Below are positions 35,900 through 47,100 of a stretch of DNA of 64,000 bases, piece by piece. The position numbers were made by a program, and so were the translations under genes. The notes under the pieces are model-generated. The model ran no database searches. It saw only the letters and a list, made by a program, of their open reading frames with translations, and was not told where the DNA came from. Source of the DNA: Sphingomonas corticis. GTDB taxonomy: Bacteria > Pseudomonadota > Alphaproteobacteria > Sphingomonadales > Sphingomonadaceae. Numbering within the stretch: position 1 is the stretch's first letter; the number at the start of each line of letters is the position of its first letter. The stretch is taken from assembly GCF_012035195.1 (NCBI RefSeq), contig NZ_JAAVJH010000015.1, positions 1 to 64,000 on the forward strand, read 5' to 3'.

Positions 35900-36787
35900 A
35901 TGAGGAAGTTCGACTACCGCACCGTCGACGTGTTCACCGACCGCCGCTTCGGCGGCAACCCGCTGGCGGTGTTCACGGACGCGCGGGGCATGTCGGACGA
36001 GGAGATGCTCCGCCTGTCCGCCGAGATGAACCTGTCCGAGACGACCTTCGTCCTGCCACCGGATGACCCCGCGAACACGGCCCGCGTGAGGATATTCAAC
36101 CGCACCGCCGAGATGCCGTTCGCCGGCCACCCGAACGTCGGCACGGCCTTCGTGCTCGCGTCGACGGGAAGGGCCAGTGGGGAAGTGCTCCGCTTCGAGG
36201 AAATGGCCGGCATCGTCGAGGTCGACCTCGTCCGCGATGCCGGGATGGTGGGTGGCGCGTCGATCAAGGCGCCGCGACCGCTCGAGCTCCTCGGGGAGGT
36301 CGAGCCCGCGGCCGTGGCCGGATGCATCGGTGCCGACCCTGCGAAAATCGTCCTGGATCGGCACCCGCCGGTCGTCGCCAGCGTCGGGGTCGACTTCGTC
36401 ATCGCCGAGTTCGCGCCGGAGGCGCTTGGCCGTGCCACTCCGGATCTTGCGGCCTTCCGCGCGGCACGCGCCGCCAGCGGGCTGAGCACCGACCGGCTCT
36501 CCCTGTTCTGCTACGCGCGCGACGGCGGCGGCGTGCGCGCACGCATGTTCGCGCCGCTCGCGGGGACGTGGGAAGATCCCGCGACCGGCAGCGCGAACGC
36601 GACCCTCGCGGCGCTGCTGCTCAGCCTAGGCGGCGACGAAAGGATCGCGTTCCGCTCGACGCAGGGCGTCGAGATGGGCCGGCGAAGCGTCCTCGATGTG
36701 CATGCGTGGCGCGCGGACGACGGCATCAGGGCCGGAGTGGGAGGTTCCTGCGTGCCGATGTTCACTGGCAGCGTCGAGCTTGACTGA
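35900..36787 (+). CDS. PhzF-family isomerase/epimerase
   Basis: The 295-residue protein matches the PhzF family: FDYRTVDVFTDRRFGGNPLA at the start, SETTFVLPP with the conserved Glu, FNRTAEMPFAGHPNVGTAF, and EDPATGSANATLAALL near residue 230. PhzF enzymes isomerise cyclic or amino-acid-like compounds, for example in phenazine synthesis, but no phenazine genes are here. GGAGG lies 7 bases before the ATG. Confidence 0.92.
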   Translation: MRKFDYRTVDVFTDRRFGGNPLAVFTDARGMSDEEMLRLSAEMNLSETTFVLPPDDPANTARVRIFNRTAEMPFAGHPNVGTAFVLASTGRASGEVLRFEEMAGIVEVDLVRDAGMVGGASIKAPRPLELLGEVEPAAVAGCIGADPAKIVLDRHPPVVASVGVDFVIAEFAPEALGRATPDLAAFRAARAASGLSTDRLSLFCYARDGGGVRARMFAPLAGTWEDPATGSANATLAALLLSLGGDERIAFRSTQGVEMGRRSVLDVHAWRADDGIRAGVGGSCVPMFTGSVELD

Positions 36788-36798
36788 GGCACGAGCCT

Positions 36799-37710
36799 TT
36801 AATCCGGCAACTTCTGCGCGACTGGTCGGCGCACGACGAGCTGGTTCAGCGCCAGCCCGCCGAGCACCAGCGCCCCGGCCGCCAGCTTCCACCCTTCGAT
36901 GGGTTCGCCGAGGATCAGCGCGGACGAGGCGAGGCCGAAGATCGGCACCATGAGCGCGAGTGGCGCGACCTGCGACGCGGGATGCCGGCTTAGGAGCCAG
37001 TTCCAGCTGCCGTAGCCGAACACGGTGTTGGCGTAGGCCTGCCACGCGACGACCGCCCAGACGATCGCGTCTCCCGACAGCAGCGCCGAGCCGAAGGCGC
37101 TAGGCCCCTCGATGAGGAGGCTGGTCGCCAGAAGGGGCGGGACCGCGAACGGGCTCGCCCAGACGACGAACGCCACCATGTTCACGCGACCGGCGGTCGC
37201 CGCGAAGTAGTTGGACACCGCCCAGCTGGCCGCAGCCGAAAGCACCAGAGCGAGGCCGATCGGCGTGGCGGACGAGCCGCCCTCGACCGCGATGACGACG
37301 AGGCCGCCACAGGCGATCGCGAGCGCCGCGATCTGGGCGCGACGGACGGGCTGGTGCAGCAGTGCGGCCGCGATCGCGATCGTCAGGAAGACCTGCATCT
37401 GGACGACGAGCGAGGCGAGGCCGGGACTGACCCCGAGCCGCATGCCTGGGAAGAGGAAAGCGAACTGGAAGCCGAGGAAGAAGCCAGCCGCGGCGAGACG
37501 GCGCAGCGGGACCGCGGGTCGCGGGATGAGGAGGATCGCCGGCAGGGCCGACAGCACGAACCGCATCGTCGCGAGGAAGATGGGTGGCGCCCGCTCCAGT
37601 CCCATGTGGATGACGACGAAGTTCGTGCCCCATACGGCGGTGACGAGCACGCCGAGCAGGAGGTGGAGCGGCGGCAGGCCGCGCGAGGCGGGTTCGGCCG
37701 TCCCGCTCAT
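36799..37710 (-). CDS. EamA-family (DMT) transporter
   Basis: The 303-residue membrane protein has ten predicted helices in two EamA repeats (starting LLLGVLVTAVWGTNFVVIHM and LALVLSAAASWAVSNYF). Proteins of this kind export amino acids or metabolites. It is the last gene of a seven-gene unit whose members overlap or nearly touch; the start overlaps the previous gene by 4 bases. The product of the decarboxylase upstream is a possible substrate. Confidence 0.9.
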   Translation of the reverse strand: MSGTAEPASRGLPPLHLLLGVLVTAVWGTNFVVIHMGLERAPPIFLATMRFVLSALPAILLIPRPAVPLRRLAAAGFFLGFQFAFLFPGMRLGVSPGLASLVVQMQVFLTIAIAAALLHQPVRRAQIAALAIACGGLVVIAVEGGSSATPIGLALVLSAAASWAVSNYFAATAGRVNMVAFVVWASPFAVPPLLATSLLIEGPSAFGSALLSGDAIVWAVVAWQAYANTVFGYGSWNWLLSRHPASQVAPLALMVPIFGLASSALILGEPIEGWKLAAGALVLGGLALNQLVVRRPVAQKLPD

Positions 37711-37963
37711 CCCTGACCGGTGATCGCGCGGGCCAGTCGGACGACGTCCGGGAAGGTGGCGTCGAGGGCAGCCTCGATCCTGGCCTTCTCCTCGTCGCTG
37801 ATCTCGACGTCCTCGAGCGCGTCGACGTCGGCGAGGAAGATGACGCCCTCGAACCGCGCGATGACCTGGGTGTGGCTGTAGTGCCACTTGCCGTCTTCGA
37901 CACGGATGTAGGGGCCGAGGATCTCGACGGGCTGGCCTGCGAGGATCGCGTTCTTGGGGAAGG

Positions 37964-37967
<4 letters not shown>
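37707..37967 (-). CDS. hypothetical small acidic protein
   Basis: The 86-residue protein is not recognised. It contains GPYIRVEDGKWHYSHTQVIA and a C-terminal acidic helix (ALEDVEISDEEKARIEAALD). It is coupled on both sides (4-base overlaps) to the PLP decarboxylase and the EamA transporter, so a shared role is likely. Confidence 0.7.
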
Positions 37968-39369
<1,402 letters not shown>

Positions 39370-39373
<4 letters not shown>

Positions 39374-39750
39374 AGCGCCGCCCCGTAGAGCGCCTCGCCG
39401 GAGACCTGGCGACCGTCCTCGAATCGCATGATCTCGACGGCGGTCCGGGCCGCGCCGTCCTTCTCGGCGCGGTAGAAGACGACGAGCGTCTGCGCGGGCA
39501 CGTCGCAGATCGCCTCGATGAGGTCGAACCTCAGCGACGTGCTCTGCGCGGAGGCACGCTTCCAGTAGGCCCGCAGCGCCTCCTTCCCCCTTACCTCGCG
39601 CTCGCCCGTGATGGTGGCGGCCAGCGGGCTGATGAACACCGGATCGTCGGTGAAGTGGCCGAGCACCGCCTCGACGTCCCGTCGGTTCCAGTTCGCGATC
39701 CAGTCGCGCGCGAACGCCTGCATCCGCTCCGCGTTCAAGCTATCGGTCAC
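39370..39750 (-). CDS. SnoaL-like (NTF2-fold) protein
   Basis: The 126-residue protein has the NTF2-like layout: ARDWIANWNRRDVEAVLGHF, DDPVFISP, then VRGKEALRAYWKRA and VVFYRAEKDGAARTAVE. Members are small isomerases, cyclases or binding proteins. The GTG start at 39750 overlaps the upstream stop (GTGA) and follows AAGGAGAG. Confidence 0.85.
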
Positions 39751-40310
39751 CCGTGTCTCTCCTTCCGTCGGTTGTTTGGCGCGGGTCGCGGCCACGCCGG
39801 CATCCGCGCTGACGCCGAGCTCGCGACGAGCTCCCACGCCGCCAGCAGCTTGGCATGGTCGTCGGCCTGCCCGTCGTAGGTCAGGATGCCTGGCTGGACG
39901 GCCCACGGCTGTGCGCTGCTCGTCCAGAACTGCGCGACGGGGCGGATCCACGAGGCGTCATCGAGCGTCCCCGCCCGCAGGTTGAGCGTCCGCGCACCGT
40001 CGGCCTGCGTGTAGATCCTGGAGTTGCACTTGTCGCAGGCGTGCGACCGGTTCACCCGTCCGGAACCGGTGGGCCGCTCGCCCGTGCGCAGCTCGCCCTG
40101 CGTGATGGCGAGCCCATCCGCGGGCACGACGATGGAGAGGCTGAAGGCGCTGCCGGTGCGCTTCTGGCAGAGGTGGCAGTGGCAGATGTAGCACGTGAGT
40201 GGCGGCGCGGTGAGCAGGTAGCGGACGGCGCCGCAGTTGCAGCCGCCGACTGCGCCGACCCTCCCTTCTTCGGGGGTCTCGGTCGCCGAAAACGTCCCCT
40301 GCTTGCTCAC
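39747..40310 (-). CDS. GFA-family zinc protein
   Basis: The 187-residue protein carries the GFA (glutathione-dependent formaldehyde-activating-like) zinc sites: GGCNCGAVRY, CYICHCHLCQKRTG and CDKCNSRIY. Most members have no proven reaction. Here it sits with a decarboxylase and other small enzymes. GTG start at 40310 directly follows the stop of the DUF1272 gene. The last 45 residues are longer than usual for GFA proteins. Confidence 0.88.
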   Translation of the reverse strand: MSKQGTFSATETPEEGRVGAVGGCNCGAVRYLLTAPPLTCYICHCHLCQKRTGSAFSLSIVVPADGLAITQGELRTGERPTGSGRVNRSHACDKCNSRIYTQADGARTLNLRAGTLDDASWIRPVAQFWTSSAQPWAVQPGILTYDGQADDHAKLLAAWELVASSASARMPAWPRPAPNNRRKERHG

Positions 40311-40577
40311 CTAGGCGGCCTCGCGTGTCGCGCGGAGTTCCCCGCAGGGACCGCCGCGCAGCACGCGGACAGTGGACGCGGGATCGGTGGCAAGCGCGGC
40401 GGGCGGACGGATCGGCCGGGGGACGAAGTTCCCCTGGCAGTTCGGGCACACGCCACCGAGCACCGTCTCCACGCAGTCGGCGCAGAAGGTGCATTCGTAG
40501 GTGCAGATCCGCGCGTCCGGACTGTCGGGCGGGAGGTCGCGGTCGCAGCATTCGCAGTTCGGTTTCAGGTCCATCAT
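40311..40577 (-). CDS. DUF1272 zinc-finger protein
   Basis: The 88-residue protein opens LKPNCECCDRDLPPDSPDAR and continues ICTYECTFCADCV and GVCPNCQG, the cysteine pattern of DUF1272. It should bind zinc; the role is unknown. Such proteins often lie near GFA, cupin and regulator genes in alphaproteobacteria. First or second gene of the seven-gene minus-strand unit. Confidence 0.9.
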   Translation of the reverse strand: MMDLKPNCECCDRDLPPDSPDARICTYECTFCADCVETVLGGVCPNCQGNFVPRPIRPPAALATDPASTVRVLRGGPCGELRATREAA

Positions 40578-40607
40578 CGGCTCTTCTCCACCCCAGGCAT
40601 CTCGTCC

Positions 40608-41663
40608 CTACCGCACCAGCCTGGCCCTGTTCACCACCTGCGCGAAGTCCGCGCCGCGCCAGTAGGGCTCGATCCACAGGAGGCGCCGCTCCAAGCGACC
40701 TTGTCCGCGGGCGTGGTAGCGCCAATGCCCCGCGACCAGCTGGCGGACGCTTCGACGGTCGGACACCTCGCCGCGCCGTGTCTCGCCGACCGCCCGCCGG
40801 GGGCCCAGCGGCACGAGCCCCTCGCCGAGCGCCATGAACTTGCGCGGACTGCGGTTGAGCGGATCGCGCGCGCCCGCATCGCGGCGCGGTGGCGACACGC
40901 GTGCCCCCTGCGACGTGATGTAGAGGACCGTGTTGAGCAGCAGCCTGTGGAAGTCGCGCCCCTTCGCGCGGATCGGCGCGTCGTCCACGCCGGGCCACGC
41001 GGTCGAGAGCATCGCGTCGAGCGAACCCTCGCCGTATCGCATCGAGCGCTGCATCATGCCGTGGGTCCGCCGTCCGCGCGTGTGGAGCGAAGCCGCTAGC
41101 AGGCACGGCTCGCTGCCGACCTGGAGGTCGAAGAGGATCGAGCTGATCGCCCCGCGGCCGGGGTTAGGGCCGAACGGCCGGCCGGTGTGGAAGGCTGCCA
41201 GCGACGCGTCGTCGTCGAACACTAGCATGAGGCTCCTGAACGGCAGGCGCAGCGCTTGCGCGGGCACGTCGTCCCGGGTCTCGAGCAGGCGCTCGGCAAG
41301 CGCGGGGGCCACGCGGTAGGTCTTTCCGCCCGCCATCTCGAGGTTGAGGACCAGGTGGTAGTGGCGCGCCAGCTCCTCGAAGCGGAGGCGCAGCTCCTCG
41401 CCCTCGCGCGCGACGACGGCTGCGCGAGCGTCGTCCCGGCTCGTGCCGAGCCGCTGGGCCTCGGCGACGTAGAGCCTTTCGAGCCGTCGCTCGACGAGGT
41501 CGAAGAAGGACGTGGGAACCTCCTCCAGCCGGGCGAACCCGGGCTCGTGACCTGACTCCACCAAGCGCGCCGCGTCCGCGCGCGCCAGCCTGACGAGTTC
41601 GGGATCGTTGGCGGCCAAGAAGTCGACGATCGTGGCGGGAAGCGAGGACGCGGGCAGCCCCAT
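40608..41663 (-). CDS. hypothetical protein with AcrVA2-like C-terminal pattern
   Basis: The 351-residue protein has no signal peptide. Its C-terminus (VAGHWRYHARGQGRLERRLL followed by WIEPYWRGAD) recalls the RGHW...G.G....W..P pattern at the end of AcrVA2 and related phage or plasmid proteins, and its central helix LLLNTVLYITSQG followed by a Pro/Arg stretch is laid out the same way. This family is widespread and most members are not shown to inhibit CRISPR, so the function is open. It is the first gene of the unit that reads to 36,799, 30 bases before DUF1272. Confidence 0.5.
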   Translation of the reverse strand: MGLPASSLPATIVDFLAANDPELVRLARADAARLVESGHEPGFARLEEVPTSFFDLVERRLERLYVAEAQRLGTSRDDARAAVVAREGEELRLRFEELARHYHLVLNLEMAGGKTYRVAPALAERLLETRDDVPAQALRLPFRSLMLVFDDDASLAAFHTGRPFGPNPGRGAISSILFDLQVGSEPCLLAASLHTRGRRTHGMMQRSMRYGEGSLDAMLSTAWPGVDDAPIRAKGRDFHRLLLNTVLYITSQGARVSPPRRDAGARDPLNRSPRKFMALGEGLVPLGPRRAVGETRRGEVSDRRSVRQLVAGHWRYHARGQGRLERRLLWIEPYWRGADFAQVVNRARLVR

Positions 41664-41878
41664 CTTCTAGCCGCCTGTCCCGGTAGCCTGGTTCGTTTCT
41701 GGCCAGGGCGTGTCCACGCCGGATCATCCCCGATCGGCCTAGTCGTCGACATGGTCGGTCATTCGCCGGCGGGCGCCAATCGCATCGTAATTCAAGTCGC
41801 GTCGCTGGCATCGGCATTGGAATCATAGGCTCGGCTCAATGCGTCGATCCCGCTTGCGACGGGATCAGAGCGCATTTA

Positions 41879-41896
41879 GGATAGAGAACGTTATCC
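41879..41896. promoter_or_regulatory. 18-bp palindromic operator, copy 3
   Basis: GGATAGAG-AA-CGTTATCC. The right half is the full consensus. It lies 43 bases upstream of the cupin ATG at 41939, in the 275-base region shared with the seven-gene minus-strand unit that starts at 41663. Confidence 0.7.
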
Positions 41897-41938
41897 AACT
41901 GCCGTCGTCGGTAGTCGGCTACGCATCGGGAGATTTGG

Positions 41939-42304
41939 ATGGAGAGCGCACCGGTCGTCGTCGACATAGAACGGAGCTTCGCGGCGTTCGACGACGTCTG
42001 GGCGCCGAAGATCGTCGCTCGCTACAACGGCAACGAGATCCGCCTGGTCCGGACCGAGGGCGAGTGGGTCTGGCACAGGCACGACGAGACCGACGAGCTC
42101 TTCATCATCCTGGAGGGTGAGTTCGAGATGGCGTTCCGCGACCAGGTCGTGACGGTCGGCCCCGGCGAGATGCTCCTGGTGCCTCGGGGCGTCGAGCACC
42201 GCCCAGCCGCCCGCAAGGGGCAGGTCAGGCTCATACTGATCGATCCGGACGGCACGCCGAACACGGGCGACGTCGCGACGGCCACGACCGCCGTCGAGCT
42301 GTGA
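41939..42304 (+). CDS. cupin-domain protein
   Basis: The 121-residue cupin has the metal-binding pattern WHRHDETDELFIILEGEFEM and GVEHRPAA. It resembles the small cupins of the mannose-6-phosphate-isomerase-like group. GGGAG precedes the ATG. It is coupled to the Lrp-type regulator (stop and start share bases). Confidence 0.85.
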   Translation: MESAPVVVDIERSFAAFDDVWAPKIVARYNGNEIRLVRTEGEWVWHRHDETDELFIILEGEFEMAFRDQVVTVGPGEMLLVPRGVEHRPAARKGQVRLILIDPDGTPNTGDVATATTAVEL

Positions 42305-42795
42305 TGGCGACGGTCCGGGACGTCTCCTCCAAGTTGGATTCGATCGACATCGCGCTGATCGAGGCGCTGCAGGCGAACGCGCGGACGCCGATCGCGGAAC
42401 TCGGGCGCAAGGTGGGGCTGTCGCAACCCGCGGCCTCGGAGCGCGTGCGCCGGCTCGAGGACATCGGCGTGATCGTCGGCTACGGCGTCCGGCTGGATCC
42501 CGCTGCGCTCGGTCTCGCGACGGAGGTGTCGATGCGAGTCCGGACGAGCTTCGACCGCTTCCGGCCGTGCGTCGAACACCTGAAGGGGGTGCCGGAGGTG
42601 GTCCAGCTGCGGCGCCTGACCGGGGAGGAGTGCCTCGACCTGACCGTGCGCCTGCCCGACACCGTCGCGCTCGAGGCGGTGATCGACGACATCGGCCGCT
42701 TCGGCGACGTGAGGACGGCGGTGGTCCTCCACGCCGAGCCCCCTAAGCCGCTCGGGCGGACGCTGATCCGCGGCTGCGGGGCGCGGCGCGCCTGA
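42304..42795 (+). CDS. Lrp/AsnC-family regulator
   Basis: The 163-residue protein has an N-terminal HTH (LDSIDIALIEALQANARTPI then AELGRKVGLSQPAASERVRR) and a RAM-type ligand domain (VPEVVQLRRLTGEECLDLTV). Lrp-type proteins sense amino acids or related compounds. It shares an operon with the cupin and lies opposite the PLP-decarboxylase unit, so an amino-acid signal for that unit is plausible. GTG 42301 is an alternative start. Confidence 0.92.
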   Translation: MATVRDVSSKLDSIDIALIEALQANARTPIAELGRKVGLSQPAASERVRRLEDIGVIVGYGVRLDPAALGLATEVSMRVRTSFDRFRPCVEHLKGVPEVVQLRRLTGEECLDLTVRLPDTVALEAVIDDIGRFGDVRTAVVLHAEPPKPLGRTLIRGCGARRA

Positions 42796-43066
42796 GGCGC
42801 CGCGATCCACCGGCCGGAAAATAGCCGGCCCCGGGGCGCTGATCAGGTCTGTCGGTTTACCCGTCTGCATTCCGCATCGGGCGCACGTGATTCCGGGCCG
42901 GGACGCGTCACCATCCCAGCGACGCGTTCTACGCGGCTTCAGATCGATCGCGAACGCGGCGGCCAGGACCGCGTCGCTCACATCAAGTCGCTGCGCACGC
43001 TAGCCGGGGACCTGCAATTCGACTCCTGGTCGCCTTGGCCCCTTTGCTGTCGCGGCCGGGCCGGCC

Positions 43067-44056
43067 TCACGGCAGTGCCTCGAAGTCGCGCTGGTGCCCC
43101 TGGACCATGGCGCGCAGCGCCGCGGGCTGGAGCACCTCCACCGACCTGCCCCAGGAATAGAGATGCCAGCACATCTCCAGGTGGCCCGACGCCCTGAACC
43201 TCACCAGCAGCGATCCGTCCTTCTCCTCCTCGACCGACTGGGTCGGATGGAAGACGAACCGGCGGGCGTGGTCGGCCGCCTCGGGGGTGAAGCGCCACAC
43301 CACCTCGCCGTGCTGTGCCTCGCTCTCGTAGGAGCCGAAGCCCTTCTCCGCGTGGGCGCGCAGGCTGAAGCCGGGGTCTATCTCGAAGCTCTCGCCCAGC
43401 ACCTCGGCCGAGTAGATCTCCTCGACCCGGTAGTGCTGCAACCGCGCGCCCTTCTTTGCCGTGTCCCGCGCGACGAGGTAGCGGCGCACGCCGAGCAGCA
43501 GGCCGTGCGGCGCGACCACGCGCTCGCTCGGCTTGTCCTGCGATCGCCGGCGGTAGGTGATGCGGAGCAGGAACGGACCCTTCAGCGCTTCCGAGATCGC
43601 GGCGTTGACTTCGCGGTCCATCACCGGCTGCGGACCGGGGCGGGCGGCGTGGCCGAGCGCCTCGAGCAGCGCCTCCTCGTCGACCGCGAGCCGAGTCCCC
43701 GCCCCGGGCGGCAGGAGCGCGCGCACCTTGGCCTGGAGCTGCCGCAGCGTCGCCGCCTCGGCCGTCATCTGCTCCGCCTCGAGTTCCGTTATCGCGGTCG
43801 CTAGCGCCGCCAGCTCCTCGGCCGACGGCGTCAGGAGCGGCGCGATGGCCTTGGCGTGGATGCGCCACCGCCGCTTCCGGTCTTCGCCGTCCTCGGCCTC
43901 GGTCTGCGGGAACGCGGCCTGAAGCGCGTCGGTCATCCGCTGCGCGGTGCGGTGCGAGCACCCCCACTCCTCGACGATCTCCTCGAGCGACACGCCGCTC
44001 CGCCCCGTCGCCATCATCGCGAGCTTGAGCAGCTCCTGACCCTTCGCGAACGACAT
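43067..44056 (-). CDS. WYL-domain transcriptional regulator
   Basis: The 329-residue protein has an N-terminal winged HTH (VSLEEIVEEWGCSHRTAQRM), a linker helix and a WYL ligand domain (RITYRRRSQ, APHGLLLGVRRYLVARD) with a WCX-type C-terminus. Relatives (BrxR, CapW, PafBC, DriD) control defence or DNA-damage genes. ATG 44056 with AGGGGTGAG upstream is preferred; a longer start at 44083 would place the operator inside the gene. It is divergent from the nuclease-helicase. Confidence 0.92.
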   Translation of the reverse strand: MSFAKGQELLKLAMMATGRSGVSLEEIVEEWGCSHRTAQRMTDALQAAFPQTEAEDGEDRKRRWRIHAKAIAPLLTPSAEELAALATAITELEAEQMTAEAATLRQLQAKVRALLPPGAGTRLAVDEEALLEALGHAARPGPQPVMDREVNAAISEALKGPFLLRITYRRRSQDKPSERVVAPHGLLLGVRRYLVARDTAKKGARLQHYRVEEIYSAEVLGESFEIDPGFSLRAHAEKGFGSYESEAQHGEVVWRFTPEAADHARRFVFHPTQSVEEEKDGSLLVRFRASGHLEMCWHLYSWGRSVEVLQPAALRAMVQGHQRDFEALP

Positions 44057-44067
44057 GGACTCACCCC

Positions 44068-44082
44068 TGACAACTTTTGTCA
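44068..44082. promoter_or_regulatory. palindromic operator TGACA-N5-TGTCA, copy 1 (WYL/nuclease-helicase)
   Basis: TGACAACTTTTGTCA, a perfect inverted repeat, followed by CCC. It lies between the WYL start (44056) and the nuclease-helicase start (44113). CTGACA can serve as a -35 element with TGCTAT 18 bases on as -10, so a bound protein would block the promoter. Confidence 0.75.
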
Positions 44083-44112
44083 CCCTTATGTGCTATGGAG
44101 CAGGAAAGGGGA

Positions 44113-47100
44113 ATGCACATGCGCAGGATCGATGGCGCGATGAGGCTCTCGGCCTCGGACTTGATGCGGTTCAAGGGATGCCGGCACGCGACGGCGCTGG
44201 ACCTGCGCCTGATCGAGGTCGGCGACCTGGCGCCGGGCGAGGACGGCGCGGAGGCCGAGCTGCTGCAGCGGCAGGGCGACGAGCACGAGCTCGCCTTCCT
44301 TGACCAGCTCAAGGCGGACGGCCGCCGCGTCGTCGAGATCCCCAAGGAAGGCATCTCCCTCGAGGAGTCCGTGCGGTTGACGCACGAGGCGATGCGCGAT
44401 GGACCCGACGTGATCTTCCAGGGTGCGCTGCTCGACGGCGCGTGGGGCGGCTACAGCGACTTCCTCGAGCGCGTCGAGCGCCCCTCAAACCTTGGCGCCT
44501 GGTCCTACGAGGTCGTCGACACGAAGCTGAAGCGCAAGCCCGACCCGAAGCACGTCCTGCAGCTCTGCCTCTACAGCGACCTGCTCGCGAAGGTGCAGGG
44601 CGTCGCGCCCGAGGCGGCCCACCTGCAGCTCGGCGACGGCACCCGGTTCACGGTCCGGCTGGCGGAGGTGTCCTCGTATGCCCGCCACGCGCGCCGCATG
44701 CTGGAGGCGTTCCTCGTGGAGCGGCCGGAGACGCGTCCCGAGCCGGTGTCGGCGTGCGCGCTCTGCCGCTGGAGCGACCGCTGCGAGGAGCGGTGGGAGG
44801 CGGAGGACAGCCTCGCGCTGGTCGCCGGCATCAGCCGCTCGCAGCGCCAGAAGCTGGAGGCCGCCGGCGTGACGACGATGGCGGGCCTCGGCGCCCGTGA
44901 CGAGCGCGTGCCGAGGATGGCGGCCGAGACGCAGCGGCGGCTCGTCACCCAGGCGCGGTTGCAGTCGGCGCGCCGCGCAGGCGGGCCGCCGTCGTTCGAG
45001 CTGCGCGACGCCGAGCCCGGCAAGGGCTTCGGGCTGCTTCCCGCCCCTGACGAAGGCGACGTCTTCTACGACATCGAAGGCGACCCCTACTTCCCGGGTG
45101 GCCTTGAATACCTCCACGGGGTGTGGTTCCGCGAGAACGGCGCGTGGGAGTTCCGCGCCTTCTGGGCGCACACCCGCGAGGACGAGGGCCGCGCCGCCGC
45201 TGATCTGCTGGCGTTTCTCGTCGACCGCATGCGCCGCTACCCCCAGGCGCACGTCTACCACTACGCCAACTACGAGATCGCGGCGCTCCGCCGGCTGACC
45301 GCGCAGCACCGCACCGGCGAGGCGGCGATGGACCAGCTGCAGCGCGAGCGGCGCTTCGTCGATCTCTTCAAGGTGGTGTCGGGCGCGATGGTGGCCTCGG
45401 AGAAGGGCTACTCGATCAAGGATCTCGAGGCCTTCTACATGGAGAAGCGCGCGGCCGACGTCGCGACGGCCGGCGCCAGCGTCGTCTTCTACGAGGAGTG
45501 GCGGCAGACGGGCGAGCAGCGCCTGCTGGACGAGATCCACGACTACAACCGCACGGATTGCGTCTCCACCCAGCTGCTCCGCGACTGGCTGGTCCGCGAC
45601 GTGCGCCCGGCCGCGATGGCGTGGCCGGTGCTCGGCGAGGTGCCCGAGGGCGGGACGCTATCGAACCTCGCGGCGGAGGACGAGGAGCTCGCGGCACTGC
45701 GCGCGAGGCTGCTTCCGGTCCGCGAGCGTCTCGGCGACCGCATCGCCGACCTGCTGCTGGACCTCAGCCAGTTCCATCGGCGAGAGGACAAGCCCGCATA
45801 CTGGGCGATCTTCGACCGTCTCGCGCAGGAGAGCGAGGAGCTGCTCGACGACCTCGAGTGCATCCAGGGGTTGGTCGCGATCGACCAGCCCGTCCAGGTG
45901 ACGAGGCAGTCGTTCGAGCGGACCTACCGCTTCCCCGAGCAGGAGACGAAGCTGCGGGCCGGCAAGTCGCCCTGCATGAAGCCGGCGGCTGGCATCGAGG
46001 AGGTCAACCTCCGCTCGATCGACCACGACGCGAACACGCTCGTGCTGCGGCGTTCGACCGCGAAGGGTCCGCTGCCCGACACGCTGGACCTGCTGCCGCC
46101 CCAGCCGCTCCGCAACAAGGTGCTGCGCGAGTCGGTCGCCGCGGTGATCGACGAGGTCATCGCCGGCGCCGGCCGCCTGCCGGCGGTCGAGCACCTGCTG
46201 ACCCGGTCGGCGCCGGTCTTCCTGGATGGTCCGCGCCCTGCAGGGGTCATCCCGGCCGATGGCGACCTACCGGCCGAGACGAGCCGCGCGATCGCCGCAA
46301 TGGCGGGCACGACGCTCGCCATCCAGGGCCCGCCCGGCACCGGCAAGACCTACGTCAGCGCGCTCTCGATCGTGAACCTCGTCCGCGCGGGCAATCGCAT
46401 CGCGGTCTCTTCGAACAGCCACAAGGCGATCGGCAACCTGCTCGAGGCGGTGGCCGACCGTGCGCGGGCCGAGGGCGTGCGCTGCGGCGTCGTCCAGAAG
46501 TCTTCCGACGACGGCGACGACGACGCGCATCCCGGCATCGTGCTCGTCGGCGACAACGACGCTCCCGAGATCGCGGCGGCGGACGTGGTCGGCGCGACCG
46601 CGTGGCACTTCGCGCGCTACACCGAGGCGGCCTACGACTACCTGATCGTCGACGAGGCCGGGCAGGTCTCGATCGCCAACATCCTCGCGATGGCGCGGTG
46701 CGCACGCAACATCGTGCTGGTGGGCGACCCCATGCAGCTGCCGCAGCCGCTGCAGGGCAGCCACCCCGGCGACAGCGGCCGCTCGTGCCTCGAATACCTG
46801 ATCGACGGCCACCGGGTCGTGCCGTCGGACCGCGGCGTGTTCATCCCCATCAGCCGCCGCATGCATCCGCGCGTATGCGGCTTCATCTCGACGGCGGTCT
46901 ACGAGGACCGGCTGAGCAGCGACGACGCGGCGGGCGGTCAGGCGCTGGTCTCGCGCGACGGTGTGGACCTGGTCGGCGCCGGCATGCGGGCGGTCCTGCA
47001 CTCCGGACGCTCGCAGGTCAGTCCGGAGGAGATCGATGCGGTGGCGGCGCGGATCGCCGAGGTCGAGGGCTCGACCTACCGGGACCGCGACGGCCGCGAG

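Noticed and set aside
42796..43066. A possible gene or RNA in the 271-base gap before the WYL gene
   Set aside because: Short open frames there have no coding character I trust, and no RNA fold or known motif stood out.
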